A stretch of DNA of 64,000 bases from Qipengyuania flava. Its GTDB lineage: Bacteria > Pseudomonadota > Alphaproteobacteria > Sphingomonadales > Sphingomonadaceae. The stretch lies in the NCBI RefSeq assembly GCF_019448255.1, contig NZ_CP080410.1, forward strand, positions 930,001-994,000. The letters run 5' to 3'. A program made the translations under genes and the position numbers. Under the pieces are notes generated by a model, which saw only the letters and a list, made by a program, of their open reading frames with translations, did no database searches and was not told the origin of the DNA. Shown here piece by piece: positions 26,806 to 35,715 of the stretch (positions are counted from its first letter, which is position 1; each line of letters opens with the position of its first letter).

Positions 26806-27777
26806 TCAGATTTCGAAGCTGACCATCTTGGCCATGATGAAGCCGCCGATGCTCATCCACACCAGGCCGCCAAGCCCGGTCACGATCAGGCGATCGTCTT
26901 CAAAGAAGCCATTGATGTAGGTCGGGTTGATCCACCAGATCATCGTGAAGACGATGAACGGCAGCGCGCCCACGATATAGGCCGAGGCCTTTGATTCCGA
27001 GCTCATTGCCTTGATCTTCAGCTTCATCTGGGCGCGCTTGCGCAGCACGTCCGAGAGGTTGGAGAGCGTCTCGGCAAGGTTACCACCCGTCTCGCGCTGG
27101 ATGGCGAGCGTGATGCAGAAGAAGTTGAACTCGGGAATGCCGAGCCGATCGGCCGTTTCCTGGAGCGATTCCTCCATGGTGCGGCCGATCTTGATGCGCT
27201 CGACGATGCCCTTGAACTCTTCGCCCACCGGGCCGTCGATCTCCTGCGCGACCACCCCGAGGGTTTCGGTCACGGGAAGGCCCGAGCGAAGGCCGCGGAC
27301 AAGCAGTTCGATGCCGTCGGGAAACTTCACGTTGAAATTGTTGGTGCGTTTCTTGATCTGCCAGCCAACGATGAAGTGGGGCAGGCCGGCGCCGAAGAGC
27401 ACGCCCACGCCGAGCGATAGGCCCAGCGATCCGCTGCGCAGGAACAACAGCAGCGCGACGGCAACACCGATGCCGATCGAAGCGTAGGCATACTGGCTTA
27501 GCGTCCAGCCCTTGCCGGTCCGGTCAAGGCGTACGGCCAACGCATCGATGCGCGACGTCGAGCCGGCGGCCTGATGGACCTTGGGCTTGCGCGCTGCGAT
27601 TGCTTTCTTGAGCTGCGATTCGACCTTGGCGTCCGTGCTTTCCGAGTGACGGTAGCGCAGCTGCTGCAGGCGGCGCTGGCTGGATTTCGCAGCGTTCGGA
27701 CCGGAGAGCACCGTGTATCCGATCGCCAGCAAGGCCAGGACCCCTACGGCCAACAGCACCAGCTGGATGATGTTCAT
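26806..27777 (-). CDS. tadB: Type II secretion system F-like protein TadB
   Basis: This 323-residue platform protein has an N-terminal membrane segment, a cytoplasmic region, a central double hydrophobic segment near 90-130 and the T2SF domain (about 150-280), with FPDGIELLVRGLRSGLPVTE and GIPEFNFFCITLAIQRETGGNLAE. A membrane segment ends it. In Tad systems it works with TadC beneath the pilus and is driven by the ATPase TadA/CpaF. That ATPase gene is expected just upstream but is not there: the preceding gene is cpaE, 58 bases away. Confidence 0.93.
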   Translation of the reverse strand: MNIIQLVLLAVGVLALLAIGYTVLSGPNAAKSSQRRLQQLRYRHSESTDAKVESQLKKAIAARKPKVHQAAGSTSRIDALAVRLDRTGKGWTLSQYAYASIGIGVAVALLLFLRSGSLGLSLGVGVLFGAGLPHFIVGWQIKKRTNNFNVKFPDGIELLVRGLRSGLPVTETLGVVAQEIDGPVGEEFKGIVERIKIGRTMEESLQETADRLGIPEFNFFCITLAIQRETGGNLAETLSNLSDVLRKRAQMKLKIKAMSSESKASAYIVGALPFIVFTMIWWINPTYINGFFEDDRLIVTGLGGLVWMSIGGFIMAKMVSFEI

Positions 27778-27809
27778 GCGTACTCTCCGTCCAAACTAAC
27801 CACGAGCCG

Positions 27810-27824
27810 GGGGGCAGCGCCCCC
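27810..27824. other. Short hairpin at the cpaE-tadB junction
   Basis: GGGGGC-AGC-GCCCCC (27810-27815, 27819-27824) sits in the 58-base gap where cpaF would be expected. It has no T-run, so it is more likely an mRNA structural element than a terminator. Confidence 0.4.
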
Positions 27825-27835
27825 GATGGGCCCGC

Positions 27836-29125
27836 TTACTCCGCCGGTGCTTCGACCGGCGCGTCCTTCTTCTTGGCAAGCAGGTTCTTGAAGTCGATGC
27901 CGCCCAGCAGCGACTTCTTCGCACCTGCCTCTTCCGCGCCTTCGCCATCTTCGTCACCAGCGCCGATGACGCGGGTGGAAAGCTGCTTGATGGCTGCGGT
28001 GGCCTTCGAACCGCCGTTGGCATCGACGAAGGTCTTGCCCAGCTTCGCTGCGTTGGCAGCAGCCTTCTGGTCGAACGGGATCAGGATATCGATCTTGCGC
28101 TCGATCGAGGCTTCGAAGTCGGCCTTGCTGATCTCGGCCGCGCCGGGCTGGACCTTGTTGGCGACGATCAGCACTTCGGCGTGCGGAGCGTTGGTTTTGA
28201 GCCACGACAGGATGCGGATCGTATCGCGGGCCGAAGCCAGCGACATTTCCGTTGCCAGCACGACGACGTTCACGTCGTTCAGCAGGTGCGGGAAGTTGAT
28301 CATCATGTTGCGCGGCATGTCGAGCACGGTCATTTCGAACGTGTGCTTGAACTCTTCCTGCAGCTGCATGAAGGCCGATCCATCGGTCATCAGCGGCTGG
28401 TTGATCGGAGCTTCCGCCGACAGGATGGCCAGGTTGTCGTTCGCGCGGATCATCGCGCGTTCGATGAACAGGCCGTCGATGCGGCTGGGGTTGTCGATCG
28501 CGTCGGTAAGCCCGCGGCCCGGCTCGAGGTCGAGCGCAAGCGCGCCGGTACCGAAGTGCACGTCGAGATCGAGCAGTGCGGTCGGCATGCGCTGTTCACC
28601 GGAGAAGAGCCATGCGAGCGAGGTGACCAGCGTCGATGCGCCCACCCCGCCACGCGTACCGATCACGGCGGTGGAGATGTGGCGCTTCACACCCTCTTCC
28701 TCACCGGCGCGCGGTGCCATGAACACCGCCTGTGCCTGGTTCAGCGAATCGCGCAGCATGTTGGCCGACAGCGGCTTCAGCAGGTAGTCGTGGATGCCGC
28801 TCGCGAGCAGGTCGCGGTAGAGGCGCACGTCGTTGACCTGGCCGATCGCGATCACCACCGTGCCGGGTTCGCAAACCTCGGCCAGCGCGTTGATGTCGTT
28901 CAGCGGGTCGCCGCTTTCCGACAGGTCGACCATCAGGATGTTCGGGCTAGCCGAAACCGACAGCGACTGGATGGCGTTGCGAAGACCGCCCTTGTTGCAC
29001 TTTTCGGGTGCCCAGCCGAGCTCGATCACCACCGGACGCAGGACGTCCAGCGCGTTCTCGTCGCAAATATAGGCGGCGAAGGCGTCGCGGTTGCCCGCCA
29101 TGCCGGATTTGAGTGAAGCGCTCAT
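27836..29125 (-). CDS. cpaE: Tad pilus assembly ATPase-like CpaE/TadZ
   Basis: This 429-residue MinD/ParA-type protein has a receiver-like N-terminal domain (about 1-130, with LMVDLSESGDPLNDINAL) and a P-loop domain with the deviant Walker A GTRGGVGASTLV near residue 155, which is typical of CpaE. TadZ/CpaE proteins localise the pilus machine at the pole. The C-terminal tail is rich in Glu, Ala and Lys. The start is ATG 29125. It follows cpaD by six bases. Confidence 0.93.
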   Translation of the reverse strand: MSASLKSGMAGNRDAFAAYICDENALDVLRPVVIELGWAPEKCNKGGLRNAIQSLSVSASPNILMVDLSESGDPLNDINALAEVCEPGTVVIAIGQVNDVRLYRDLLASGIHDYLLKPLSANMLRDSLNQAQAVFMAPRAGEEEGVKRHISTAVIGTRGGVGASTLVTSLAWLFSGEQRMPTALLDLDVHFGTGALALDLEPGRGLTDAIDNPSRIDGLFIERAMIRANDNLAILSAEAPINQPLMTDGSAFMQLQEEFKHTFEMTVLDMPRNMMINFPHLLNDVNVVVLATEMSLASARDTIRILSWLKTNAPHAEVLIVANKVQPGAAEISKADFEASIERKIDILIPFDQKAAANAAKLGKTFVDANGGSKATAAIKQLSTRVIGAGDEDGEGAEEAGAKKSLLGGIDFKNLLAKKKDAPVEAPAE

Positions 29126-29131
29126 GGCTGC

Positions 29132-29782
29132 TTAGCCTCCTTCTTTGCTGCTGACTGCGGGCAGGCCGCCCGCACCGGTCGGAGCCTGTTCGCGATAGGA
29201 CTGGATGGCCTTGGTCGAGGTGGTCACGACCGTTTCGCCCGTGCCCGTCTGGCCGGAGATCAGATCTTCCGGGTTGGCGACCATGGCTGCGAGGTTGCCG
29301 TTCACACCGCAGCCATAGCCGGGGTAGGTCGCGTTCAGCTCGTTGGCCTCGTTGTTGGCCGACCAGTCCGGACACCCCGGAACGCTGGCGGTCGAACGCG
29401 TGATGACGATGCGGGCCTGGCCCGGGTTCACATAGCCGGCGGTGACCGGCGAACCTTCGGCGACCAGCAGGCCGTGACGGCCGGCGAGAGCTTCGAGGTC
29501 TTCCTTGACCGCGAGGCTGGCCGTGGGATCATCGATCGAAACGCGATCGCCGTAGCCAAGGCCCATGGCCTCGAACCAGCCGGCAACGCGCTGCTGTTCG
29601 CTGACCGGCAGGCCGTCGCTTGCGGTGTTGACGTCCATCGTGAAGTTGGTGCGTTCCACGACCGGCTGGCGGGCGCTGTAGAGCGAGCGGTTGTCGCTCG
29701 GCATGCCGCCGCAGGCGCCAAGCACGAGGCTGAGCGAAACGGCCAGCGAACCGGCGAGCTTGCGATTGATTGCCTTTGCCAT
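29132..29782 (-). CDS. cpaD: Tad pilus lipoprotein CpaD
   Basis: The 216-residue protein carries a lipoprotein signal with lipobox LGAC near residues 21-24, followed by GGMPSDNRSLYSARQPVVERTNF. The downstream pattern (NTASDGLPVSEQQRVAGWF and PGQARIVITRSTASVPGCPDW) is the CpaD family layout. It is thought to help the CpaC secretin in the outer membrane. It lies 14 bases after cpaC and six before cpaE, so they are co-translated as one operon. Confidence 0.92.
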   Translation of the reverse strand: MAKAINRKLAGSLAVSLSLVLGACGGMPSDNRSLYSARQPVVERTNFTMDVNTASDGLPVSEQQRVAGWFEAMGLGYGDRVSIDDPTASLAVKEDLEALAGRHGLLVAEGSPVTAGYVNPGQARIVITRSTASVPGCPDWSANNEANELNATYPGYGCGVNGNLAAMVANPEDLISGQTGTGETVVTTSTKAIQSYREQAPTGAGGLPAVSSKEGG

Positions 29783-29796
29783 TGTACGCGTTCCTC

Positions 29797-31350
29797 TTAT
29801 TCGAAGCTGAAGCCGGGCTGGGCCGATGCGGTGCGTTCGTTGCGGCGTGCTTCCGACTGGGTTGCCGCCTGCTGCTCGCCCTTGTTCGCGGGCAGGCCCT
29901 GCGAGATCGCCGGGTCGGCCGGAGTGGTTTCGACCGCGCTCGGCTTCGGACGGTCACCGCCGGTGACACCGTCGCTCTGCTGGAAACCGAGCAGGCGCTG
30001 GTATTCGGTCGGCTTGCGGAAGCCGTCCGTCGGCAGCTTGATGTCGTTCGCGTTGACCGGGCGCACCAGGTACGGCGTGACCACGATCACGAGCTCGGTT
30101 TCGCCCTTGCGGTAGTTGGTCGAGCGGAACAGGTTGCCCAGGATCGGCACGTCGCCGAGGCCGGGGGCCTTGTCGATCGTGTTGGTCGCATTGTTCGACA
30201 GCAGACCGGCGATCATGAAGCTCTGACCCGAGCCCAGTTCCACCGTCGTTTCCGCGCGGCGGGTGACGAGGGCGGGGACCTGGAAGCCGTTGAGCACGAT
30301 GGCGCCCTGGCTCGAAAGCTCGGACACTTCCGGACGCACGCGCATCGAGATGCGGCCATTGGCCAGAACCGTCGGCGTGTAGGCAAGGCTCACGCCGTAG
30401 TTCTTGTACTCGATCGCCGTGGTGCCGAGACCCTGGCTCATCGGGATCGGGAATTCACCGCCCGCCAGGAATTCGGCCGTCTCGCCCGAAAGGGCGGTCA
30501 GGTTCGGCTGCGAAAGCGTGGTGACGAGGCCTTCGGTCTCGGCAAGGTCGAGCGCCGATGCGATATCGAGGCCGAGGAACTTGCCGAAGGCGCCGATGGT
30601 CGTGCCCGGCGTAATGCTGGTAACGACGCTGCCGCCTTCCGGTCCGGCAACAAGGCCGACACCCACGCCGTTCGGGCTACCCGGGGCGTATTGCGGGAAG
30701 GTGGCCGCGCGGCCCTGGCCGATACCGAACTGGAAGCCGCTGGTCTGGTCGACGCTGGCAAGGTTCACGCCAACGGCGCGAACGAAGCTGCGGCTCACTT
30801 CGGCAATGCGGACCTGCAGGTTGACCTGCAGCGGGGTTGCCATGCGCAGGCGGCTGATGACGTTGGCGTCTTCACCGACATAGGCCTCGACAAGACGCTG
30901 CGCTTCCTCTGCGTCTTCCGGAGCGGCAACGGTGCCGGTCAGGAGGATGACGTTGGAGCCCATGGTCGCAACCGAAATCTTGGCTTCCGGCATGGCGAGG
31001 GCGAGCAGCTGGTCGATGCTGCCGATGTTCGAACCGACGCGCACGTTGGCCGACCAGATGATGTCGCCCGCTGCGTTGCTGGCGTAGATCGTGGTCTCAC
31101 CGCCGGCCTTGCCGAAAACATAGAGCTGGCGACGCGACTTGACCTGGACATCGGCGATGGCGTCGTTGGCGACGAACACATCGGTCATGGATCCGGGCAC
31201 GTTGACCAGCTGGCCACGGCCAATCGAAAGCACGACTTCGGAGTCCGGGCTGACAACCGACTGGGCCGTCGCAACGGTCGTCGGCGTGGTGGCCAGCGGC
31301 GCAACGGCCAGGCTGGCAACCAGCAGTTTGGTGGTAAGACGACGTTTCAT
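29797..31350 (-). CDS. cpaC: Tad pilus outer-membrane secretin CpaC
   Basis: The start is ATG 31350 (MKRRLTTKLLVASLAVAPL), behind GGGGGC, giving 517 residues; an upstream ATG at 31395 adds 15 residues and lacks signal-peptide form. The signal peptide is about 1-30. An N-terminal pilus-MotY-associated (N0) domain and BON-like segments (about 45-190) precede the secretin core, with TTLSQPNLTALSGETAEFL and YTPTVLANGRISMRVRPEV. It forms the ring through which the pilus passes the outer membrane. Pilotin-like help may come from CpaD. Confidence 0.94.
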   Translation of the reverse strand: MKRRLTTKLLVASLAVAPLATTPTTVATAQSVVSPDSEVVLSIGRGQLVNVPGSMTDVFVANDAIADVQVKSRRQLYVFGKAGGETTIYASNAAGDIIWSANVRVGSNIGSIDQLLALAMPEAKISVATMGSNVILLTGTVAAPEDAEEAQRLVEAYVGEDANVISRLRMATPLQVNLQVRIAEVSRSFVRAVGVNLASVDQTSGFQFGIGQGRAATFPQYAPGSPNGVGVGLVAGPEGGSVVTSITPGTTIGAFGKFLGLDIASALDLAETEGLVTTLSQPNLTALSGETAEFLAGGEFPIPMSQGLGTTAIEYKNYGVSLAYTPTVLANGRISMRVRPEVSELSSQGAIVLNGFQVPALVTRRAETTVELGSGQSFMIAGLLSNNATNTIDKAPGLGDVPILGNLFRSTNYRKGETELVIVVTPYLVRPVNANDIKLPTDGFRKPTEYQRLLGFQQSDGVTGGDRPKPSAVETTPADPAISQGLPANKGEQQAATQSEARRNERTASAQPGFSFE

Positions 31351-31391
31351 GGAATTGCCCCCTGAATGGCTTTCCTGTTTGCGGGACCGGC

Positions 31392-32504
31392 TCACTTGAT
31401 CACCGTCGATTGTGCGACGGGCACGGTCTTGGCTGCCTGTGCGGCACCGTGGGCCTGCTTGCCGAGGAAGGCGGCGCTGGCAGCGCTGAACCCGGCTGCG
31501 CCGACCGGCACATCTTCGACATCCTTGCCGCGGGTGACGCGGACACTCGGACCCTGGCGGACCGGGGCAGCGCCAGCCGGAGCCGCACCGGCAGGTGCGT
31601 AGGCGGCCGGTGCCGGGTTGCCCTGCGGCGGAGCGTTACGGCGCTGGAAGCGCGAGACGTCGCCGCCGGTCACGAAAGTGCTCTTGCCGTCGTCGGGACG
31701 CGCCATGGCGTCGCGAAGGATCTTTTCTTCTTCTTCCGGCGTGGCGTTGTCGGGGATGGCGACGTCGCCAGCCGCGATAGCGCGTTCGAGTTCGCTCTGG
31801 TTGTCGGCGAGCGAGCGCAGCGAGAGGCTCAGCGTGCCGATGGTCTGGGCCACGGCAACCTTTTCGGCGATCACCGGGGTCACTTCGAGCGTCACCGTGC
31901 GGAAGGCCTTGACCACGGTCGAGCCGTCTTCTGCCGTTTCCGACACGGTCGACTGGTCGGTTGCCAGCACGCGAAGGTTACGAAGGATGGTTTCCGACGC
32001 TTTCAGGTTGGTGCCATCGGTGCCTTCGACCTGCTGGGTGAGGACCATGTCGACACGGTCGCCCGGGAAGACGAAGCCGGCCACGCCCGACTGGGCAGTG
32101 ACGGGAACGGTGATGGCGCGCATGCCCGGCGAAAGGGCCGCAGCAAGGAAGCCGCGGTCGCCCGGGGCAACAAGCGAGCCCTGCGTTACCGGTTCTCCGG
32201 CCGTGATCGGGTGACGGACGACCGTGCCGAGAAGCTTGGACATGTCCGCTTCGCCATCGAGGAAGTAGGCATCCTGCACCAGCTCTTCCGGCCACAGTTG
32301 GAAGCCCATGGCGTCGGCGGTGATGATCGTGCCGACCGGCAGCGCGCGCTGCGCCACCAGGACCTTCGGCCCCTGCGGTTCGACCTGCGCGGCGGCATCG
32401 GCCGTCGGTGCGCTTGCTCCTGCGAACATGCTCCGCGCGACAAGCGCCGTACCGACCGCAACGATCAGTGCACCAATCAGCAGAACCAGCTTCTTCCTAT
32501 CCAT
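31392..32504 (-). CDS. cpaB: Tad pilus assembly protein CpaB
   Basis: The 370-residue protein begins with a membrane helix (LVLLIGALIVAVGTALVA, residues 6-23). It then has a SAF domain (about 48-110, with VLVAQRALPVGTIITADAM) and the RcpC-type beta domain (about 125-240, with GMRAITVPVTAQSGVAGFV). The C-terminal third is low complexity, rich in Ala, Pro and Gly (PAPAAYAPAGAAPAGAAP). CpaB helps the pilus channel form, probably near the peptidoglycan. It lies 91 bases after cpaA. Confidence 0.92.
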   Translation of the reverse strand: MDRKKLVLLIGALIVAVGTALVARSMFAGASAPTADAAAQVEPQGPKVLVAQRALPVGTIITADAMGFQLWPEELVQDAYFLDGEADMSKLLGTVVRHPITAGEPVTQGSLVAPGDRGFLAAALSPGMRAITVPVTAQSGVAGFVFPGDRVDMVLTQQVEGTDGTNLKASETILRNLRVLATDQSTVSETAEDGSTVVKAFRTVTLEVTPVIAEKVAVAQTIGTLSLSLRSLADNQSELERAIAAGDVAIPDNATPEEEEKILRDAMARPDDGKSTFVTGGDVSRFQRRNAPPQGNPAPAAYAPAGAAPAGAAPVRQGPSVRVTRGKDVEDVPVGAAGFSAASAAFLGKQAHGAAQAAKTVPVAQSTVIK

Positions 32505-32595
32505 GGCTATCTAGCCCCCTAGTTCGGCCCGCGAAATCCCAGTGCGGGCAAGTATGGTTTCACGCTGTACGGGCGAATTGGTTAAGATCGGGTTG

Positions 32596-33312
32596 TTAGC
32601 CCGCGCTTGCCGCCAATCCGCTTGCAAGAAGCTGCCCGCTGGCCACGATCCACAGGCCCGCAAGAGAGATGGCGGGGCCGTAGGGAACCCACACATCGCG
32701 GTCGTGACGCCGGATGATGCGGATCGAGCCGAGTGTTACGATGAGCAGCACGACGAAGGGCGCGAGGACGAGCGTCATCGCGGCAGCCGTGCTGGTGGTT
32801 GCCGATTCGATCAGGCCCTGCGGCATAGGCAGCTTCGGGCCGCCCAGGACAGCGCTGGCAAACATGGCGGCAACGCCCGTTCCGAGCGCGAGCAGGATCG
32901 AATCGCGAATGGGGTGGGTCTTGATCGTGTTGGAGCGGGCCACGCGCCAGGCGCCAACGGCCATCGTCAGGACCCAGCCGAGCATGGCCATGGCGATCAG
33001 CAAGAGCGTGAACTGCGAGGGCGGTACCCACAGCGCCAGCGCGCTGAGCAGTTTCACATCGCCGCCGCCCATCTGGCGGATGGCGAAAAGGAAGCAGCAC
33101 ACCGCAAAGACGGCAATGGCGAGCCCGATCTGGTAGCCGATGCCGGGCCACAGCGGCAGGCCGACGGAAAGCCAGTAGAGCGGCGCGCCGAGAGCCACAC
33201 TCAGCGTCAGCCTGTTGCTGATGGTCCGGCTCTTCAGGTCGGTGACGATCACCCACAGGAGTGCGATTGCCAATCCGGCAAGCAGTACGTAGGTGAAAAT
33301 TTCGCTTTGCAT
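32596..33312 (-). CDS. cpaA: Prepilin peptidase CpaA (TadV type)
   Basis: The 238-residue inner-membrane aspartic protease has about six membrane helices. The catalytic aspartates are Asp25 in VTDLKSRTISN and Asp85 in MGGGDVKLLS (GGGD at 82-85). It lacks the cysteine-rich methyltransferase domain of PilD, as is usual for TadV/CpaA. Its substrate should be a Flp pilin, but no pilin gene lies in the window. It is the first gene of the operon and is divergent from the alpha/beta hydrolase gene. Confidence 0.92.
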   Translation of the reverse strand: MQSEIFTYVLLAGLAIALLWVIVTDLKSRTISNRLTLSVALGAPLYWLSVGLPLWPGIGYQIGLAIAVFAVCCFLFAIRQMGGGDVKLLSALALWVPPSQFTLLLIAMAMLGWVLTMAVGAWRVARSNTIKTHPIRDSILLALGTGVAAMFASAVLGGPKLPMPQGLIESATTSTAAAMTLVLAPFVVLLIVTLGSIRIIRRHDRDVWVPYGPAISLAGLWIVASGQLLASGLAASAG

Positions 33313-33399
33313 GTCGCCCTCGAGGGTTTCCTTCGGGCGTCGGTGCTACAGGAACGTGGTTAGCAAAAAGTAACCATAGAGGAGGTCGCCATCACCGGC

Positions 33400-34365
33400 A
33401 TGCCCACGCAGGACAAGGCGATGGATCGCCGCGCCATTCCCGCCGCTGCAAGCGAGAGCACCTTTCCGCTCGAAGACGGCCATGCCATTCGCCGGATCGA
33501 CTGGCCGGGAACAGGTGGCGGCGCGCGCGGATCGATCCTCTTCCTCCCCGGTCGCGGCGATTTCTACGAAAAGTACCTCGAGACGCTGGACCAGTGGCAC
33601 CGGGCCGGCTGGCGCGTCACCGCCGCCGATTGGCGCGGGCAGGCCGGATCGGGCCGGCTCGGCGATGATCCTGTGACCGGCCATATCGGGGATTTTACCC
33701 ACTGGACCAGCGACCTTGCCCATCTGTGGAAGGTCTGGAAGGCGGAGACGCCGGGCCCGCATATCCTTGCCGGCCATTCGATGGGTGGCCATCTCGTCAC
33801 CCGTGCGTTGGTCGACGGTGTAGTCGACCCCGATGCCGCGGTCCTCAGCGCGCCCATGGTCGGGATGAGCGGACCGCCGCTGCCGCTGCCCTTCCTCCAT
33901 GGTGTTGCAAGGCTCATGACGAAGATCGGCGCGCCGACCCGCCCGGCATGGAAGTGGAGCGAGAAACCCGGCGAGATGCCCGCCAACCGCAGCGGGCTCC
34001 TCACCCACGATACCGATCGCTACGCCGATGAGCTGTGGTGGCGCGAGGAACGCCCGGAACTGGTGATGGGCCCGGGAAGTTGGGGATGGGTGGAACGCGC
34101 CTACGCCTCTGTCCGGCGGCTGGAAGAACCCGGCGCGCTGGAAGCCGTCCAGACCCCTGTGCTTGTCGTGAGCACGTCCGCCGACAAGCTCGTCAGCCAT
34201 CCCGCTGCCGTGCGCGCGGCGCAACGCCTGCCTAAGGGCGAGCTGCTCGCCTTCGGTAGCGAGGCGCGGCACGAGATCCTGCGCGAAGTGGACGCGGTGC
34301 GCGACCGCGCGATGGACGGCATTGCCCAGTTCCTTGATCGGGTCGCTCCGCAGGAGGCTGCGTGA
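33400..34365 (+). CDS. Alpha/beta hydrolase, lysophospholipase-like
   Basis: The 321-residue hydrolase has the nucleophile elbow GHSMGG (Ser127), an oxyanion-side segment FLPGRGDFYEKYLETL, and a C-terminal GSEARHEILRE with the catalytic His. This matches the PldB/serine-aminopeptidase type that cleaves lysophospholipids or monoacylglycerols. The ribosome binding site GAGGAGG (33379-33385) is far (14 bases) from ATG 33400 but five from an in-frame ATC at 33391. The ATG is kept. The next gene starts inside its stop by a GTGA overlap, so they are co-translated. Confidence 0.9.
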   Translation: MPTQDKAMDRRAIPAAASESTFPLEDGHAIRRIDWPGTGGGARGSILFLPGRGDFYEKYLETLDQWHRAGWRVTAADWRGQAGSGRLGDDPVTGHIGDFTHWTSDLAHLWKVWKAETPGPHILAGHSMGGHLVTRALVDGVVDPDAAVLSAPMVGMSGPPLPLPFLHGVARLMTKIGAPTRPAWKWSEKPGEMPANRSGLLTHDTDRYADELWWREERPELVMGPGSWGWVERAYASVRRLEEPGALEAVQTPVLVVSTSADKLVSHPAAVRAAQRLPKGELLAFGSEARHEILREVDAVRDRAMDGIAQFLDRVAPQEAA

Positions 34366-35459
34366 AACCTTACGATTTCGCTGTCATCGGCGCGGGCATC
34401 GCCGGGGCCAGCCTTGCGGCCGAACTGGCGCAGGGCGGGGCACACGTGCTGCTGCTCGAAGCCGAGGACCGGCCCGGCTACCACGCGACCGGCCGTTCGG
34501 CGGCGTTCTGGGAGGAATGCTACGGCGGACCGGAAATCGTGCCGCTTACACTCGCTTCGGGGTCTTACCTGCGCGACGGCGGTTTCCTGCGCGAACGCGG
34601 TGCGCTCTATATCGGGCGCGAGGGCGACGAAGACCGGGTTACCGAATTCATGCAGCGCTTCGTCCCGACGGGCGCGACCATTCAGCATCTTGGCCGTGCC
34701 GACCTGCAAAAGCGCGTTCCGGGCATACGCTACGAATGGTCCGACGCGATCTGGGAACCGGTGTGCGCGGATATCGATGTGGCCGGGCTTCACGCGCATT
34801 ACCTGGCGTTGGGGCGCGAACATGGCGTGGTGCTGGAATGCCGCGCCCGTGTGTCGGGTCTCGAGCGCGTAAATGACGCCTGGACGATCGATCTGGAAAG
34901 CGGGTCGCAGTTCGCGGCCAGGACCGTCGTCAACGCTGCGGGCGCGTGGGCCGACGAGCTCGCTCTGTTGGCCGGGGCCAAGCCTGCGGGCATTGCGCCC
35001 TATCGCCGGACCGTGGCGCAGGTGCGCGTCGACCCGCCGGTGCCCGACGACCTGCCGCTGGTGCTCGACATTCGCGGCCGGTTCTATTTCAAGCCCGAAT
35101 CCGGCCGCCTGTGGCTGAGCCCGCATGACGAGGAGCCGAGCGAGCCCTGCGACGCGGCGCCTGAAGAGCTGGCCGTGGCCGAAGCGATCGCGCGGCTGGA
35201 AGAGGTGGTCGACTGGCGGGTCGAGGCCGTGGAACACAAATGGGCTGGGCTGCGCAGCTTCACCGCCGATCGCCGTCCGGTCTATGGCTACGACCCGGTG
35301 GTCGAAGGCTTTGCCTGGTTTGCGGGGCAGGGGGGCTTCGGCATCCAGACGTCACCGGCCGCCGCGCGCCTTGGGCGTCAGCTGCTGCTGGGAGAAGAGC
35401 GCGATGCGCTGACCGAGACGCTCGACGCGGAGCTGTATTCGCCTGCACGTTTCGCCTGA
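34362..35459 (+). CDS. FAD-dependent oxidoreductase, D-amino-acid oxidase/glycine oxidase type
   Basis: This 365-residue flavoprotein begins at GTG 34362, overlapping the preceding stop by four bases. The FAD motif is VIGAGIAGASLAAEL (about residues 8-22), followed by EAEDRPGYHATGRSAAFW. The C-terminal GQGGFGIQTSPAAARLGRQLL contacts the flavin. Proteins of this DAO group oxidise amino or imino acids, glycerol phosphate and the like. The substrate is unknown. The coupling to a hydrolase gene may be only positional. Confidence 0.9.
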   Translation: MKPYDFAVIGAGIAGASLAAELAQGGAHVLLLEAEDRPGYHATGRSAAFWEECYGGPEIVPLTLASGSYLRDGGFLRERGALYIGREGDEDRVTEFMQRFVPTGATIQHLGRADLQKRVPGIRYEWSDAIWEPVCADIDVAGLHAHYLALGREHGVVLECRARVSGLERVNDAWTIDLESGSQFAARTVVNAAGAWADELALLAGAKPAGIAPYRRTVAQVRVDPPVPDDLPLVLDIRGRFYFKPESGRLWLSPHDEEPSEPCDAAPEELAVAEAIARLEEVVDWRVEAVEHKWAGLRSFTADRRPVYGYDPVVEGFAWFAGQGGFGIQTSPAAARLGRQLLLGEERDALTETLDAELYSPARFA

Positions 35460-35535
35460 AGCGGTTTCGCTGGCCAAGCGCCTATCATTTGTTAGGGTGC
35501 CTTCCGATTCAGCCGAACCAAGGGAGACCATAACG

Positions 35536-35712
35536 ATGGCGCATCATTTCGAGATCTACAAAGACAAGGCCGGCGAATTCCGGGTCCGCTTCAAGTACAA
35601 TTCGGAAATCATGTTCTCGACCGAGGGCTATTCCTCGAAGTCGAGCGCACAGAACGCGATCAAATCGATCAAGAAGAACGGCCCCGGCGCCGAGGTGGTC
35701 GACAACAGCTAA
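35536..35712 (+). CDS. YegP family protein (DUF1508)
   Basis: The 58-residue protein starts at ATG 35536, behind AGGGAGA. The core HFEIYKDKAGEFRVRFKYNSE and the tail YSSKSSAQNAIKSIKKNGPG match one YegP/DUF1508 repeat. Full YegP has two repeats; this one has one, as is common in Proteobacteria. It is a small cytosolic protein of unknown role. It converges with rnhA, with a three-base gap. Confidence 0.93.
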   Translation: MAHHFEIYKDKAGEFRVRFKYNSEIMFSTEGYSSKSSAQNAIKSIKKNGPGAEVVDNS

Positions 35713-35715
35713 GGG

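Noticed and set aside
33358-33375. CtrA box near cpaA (GGTTAGCAAAAAGTAACC)
   Set aside because: The half-sites do not match TTAA-N7-TTAA; it is only a short inverted repeat between divergent genes.
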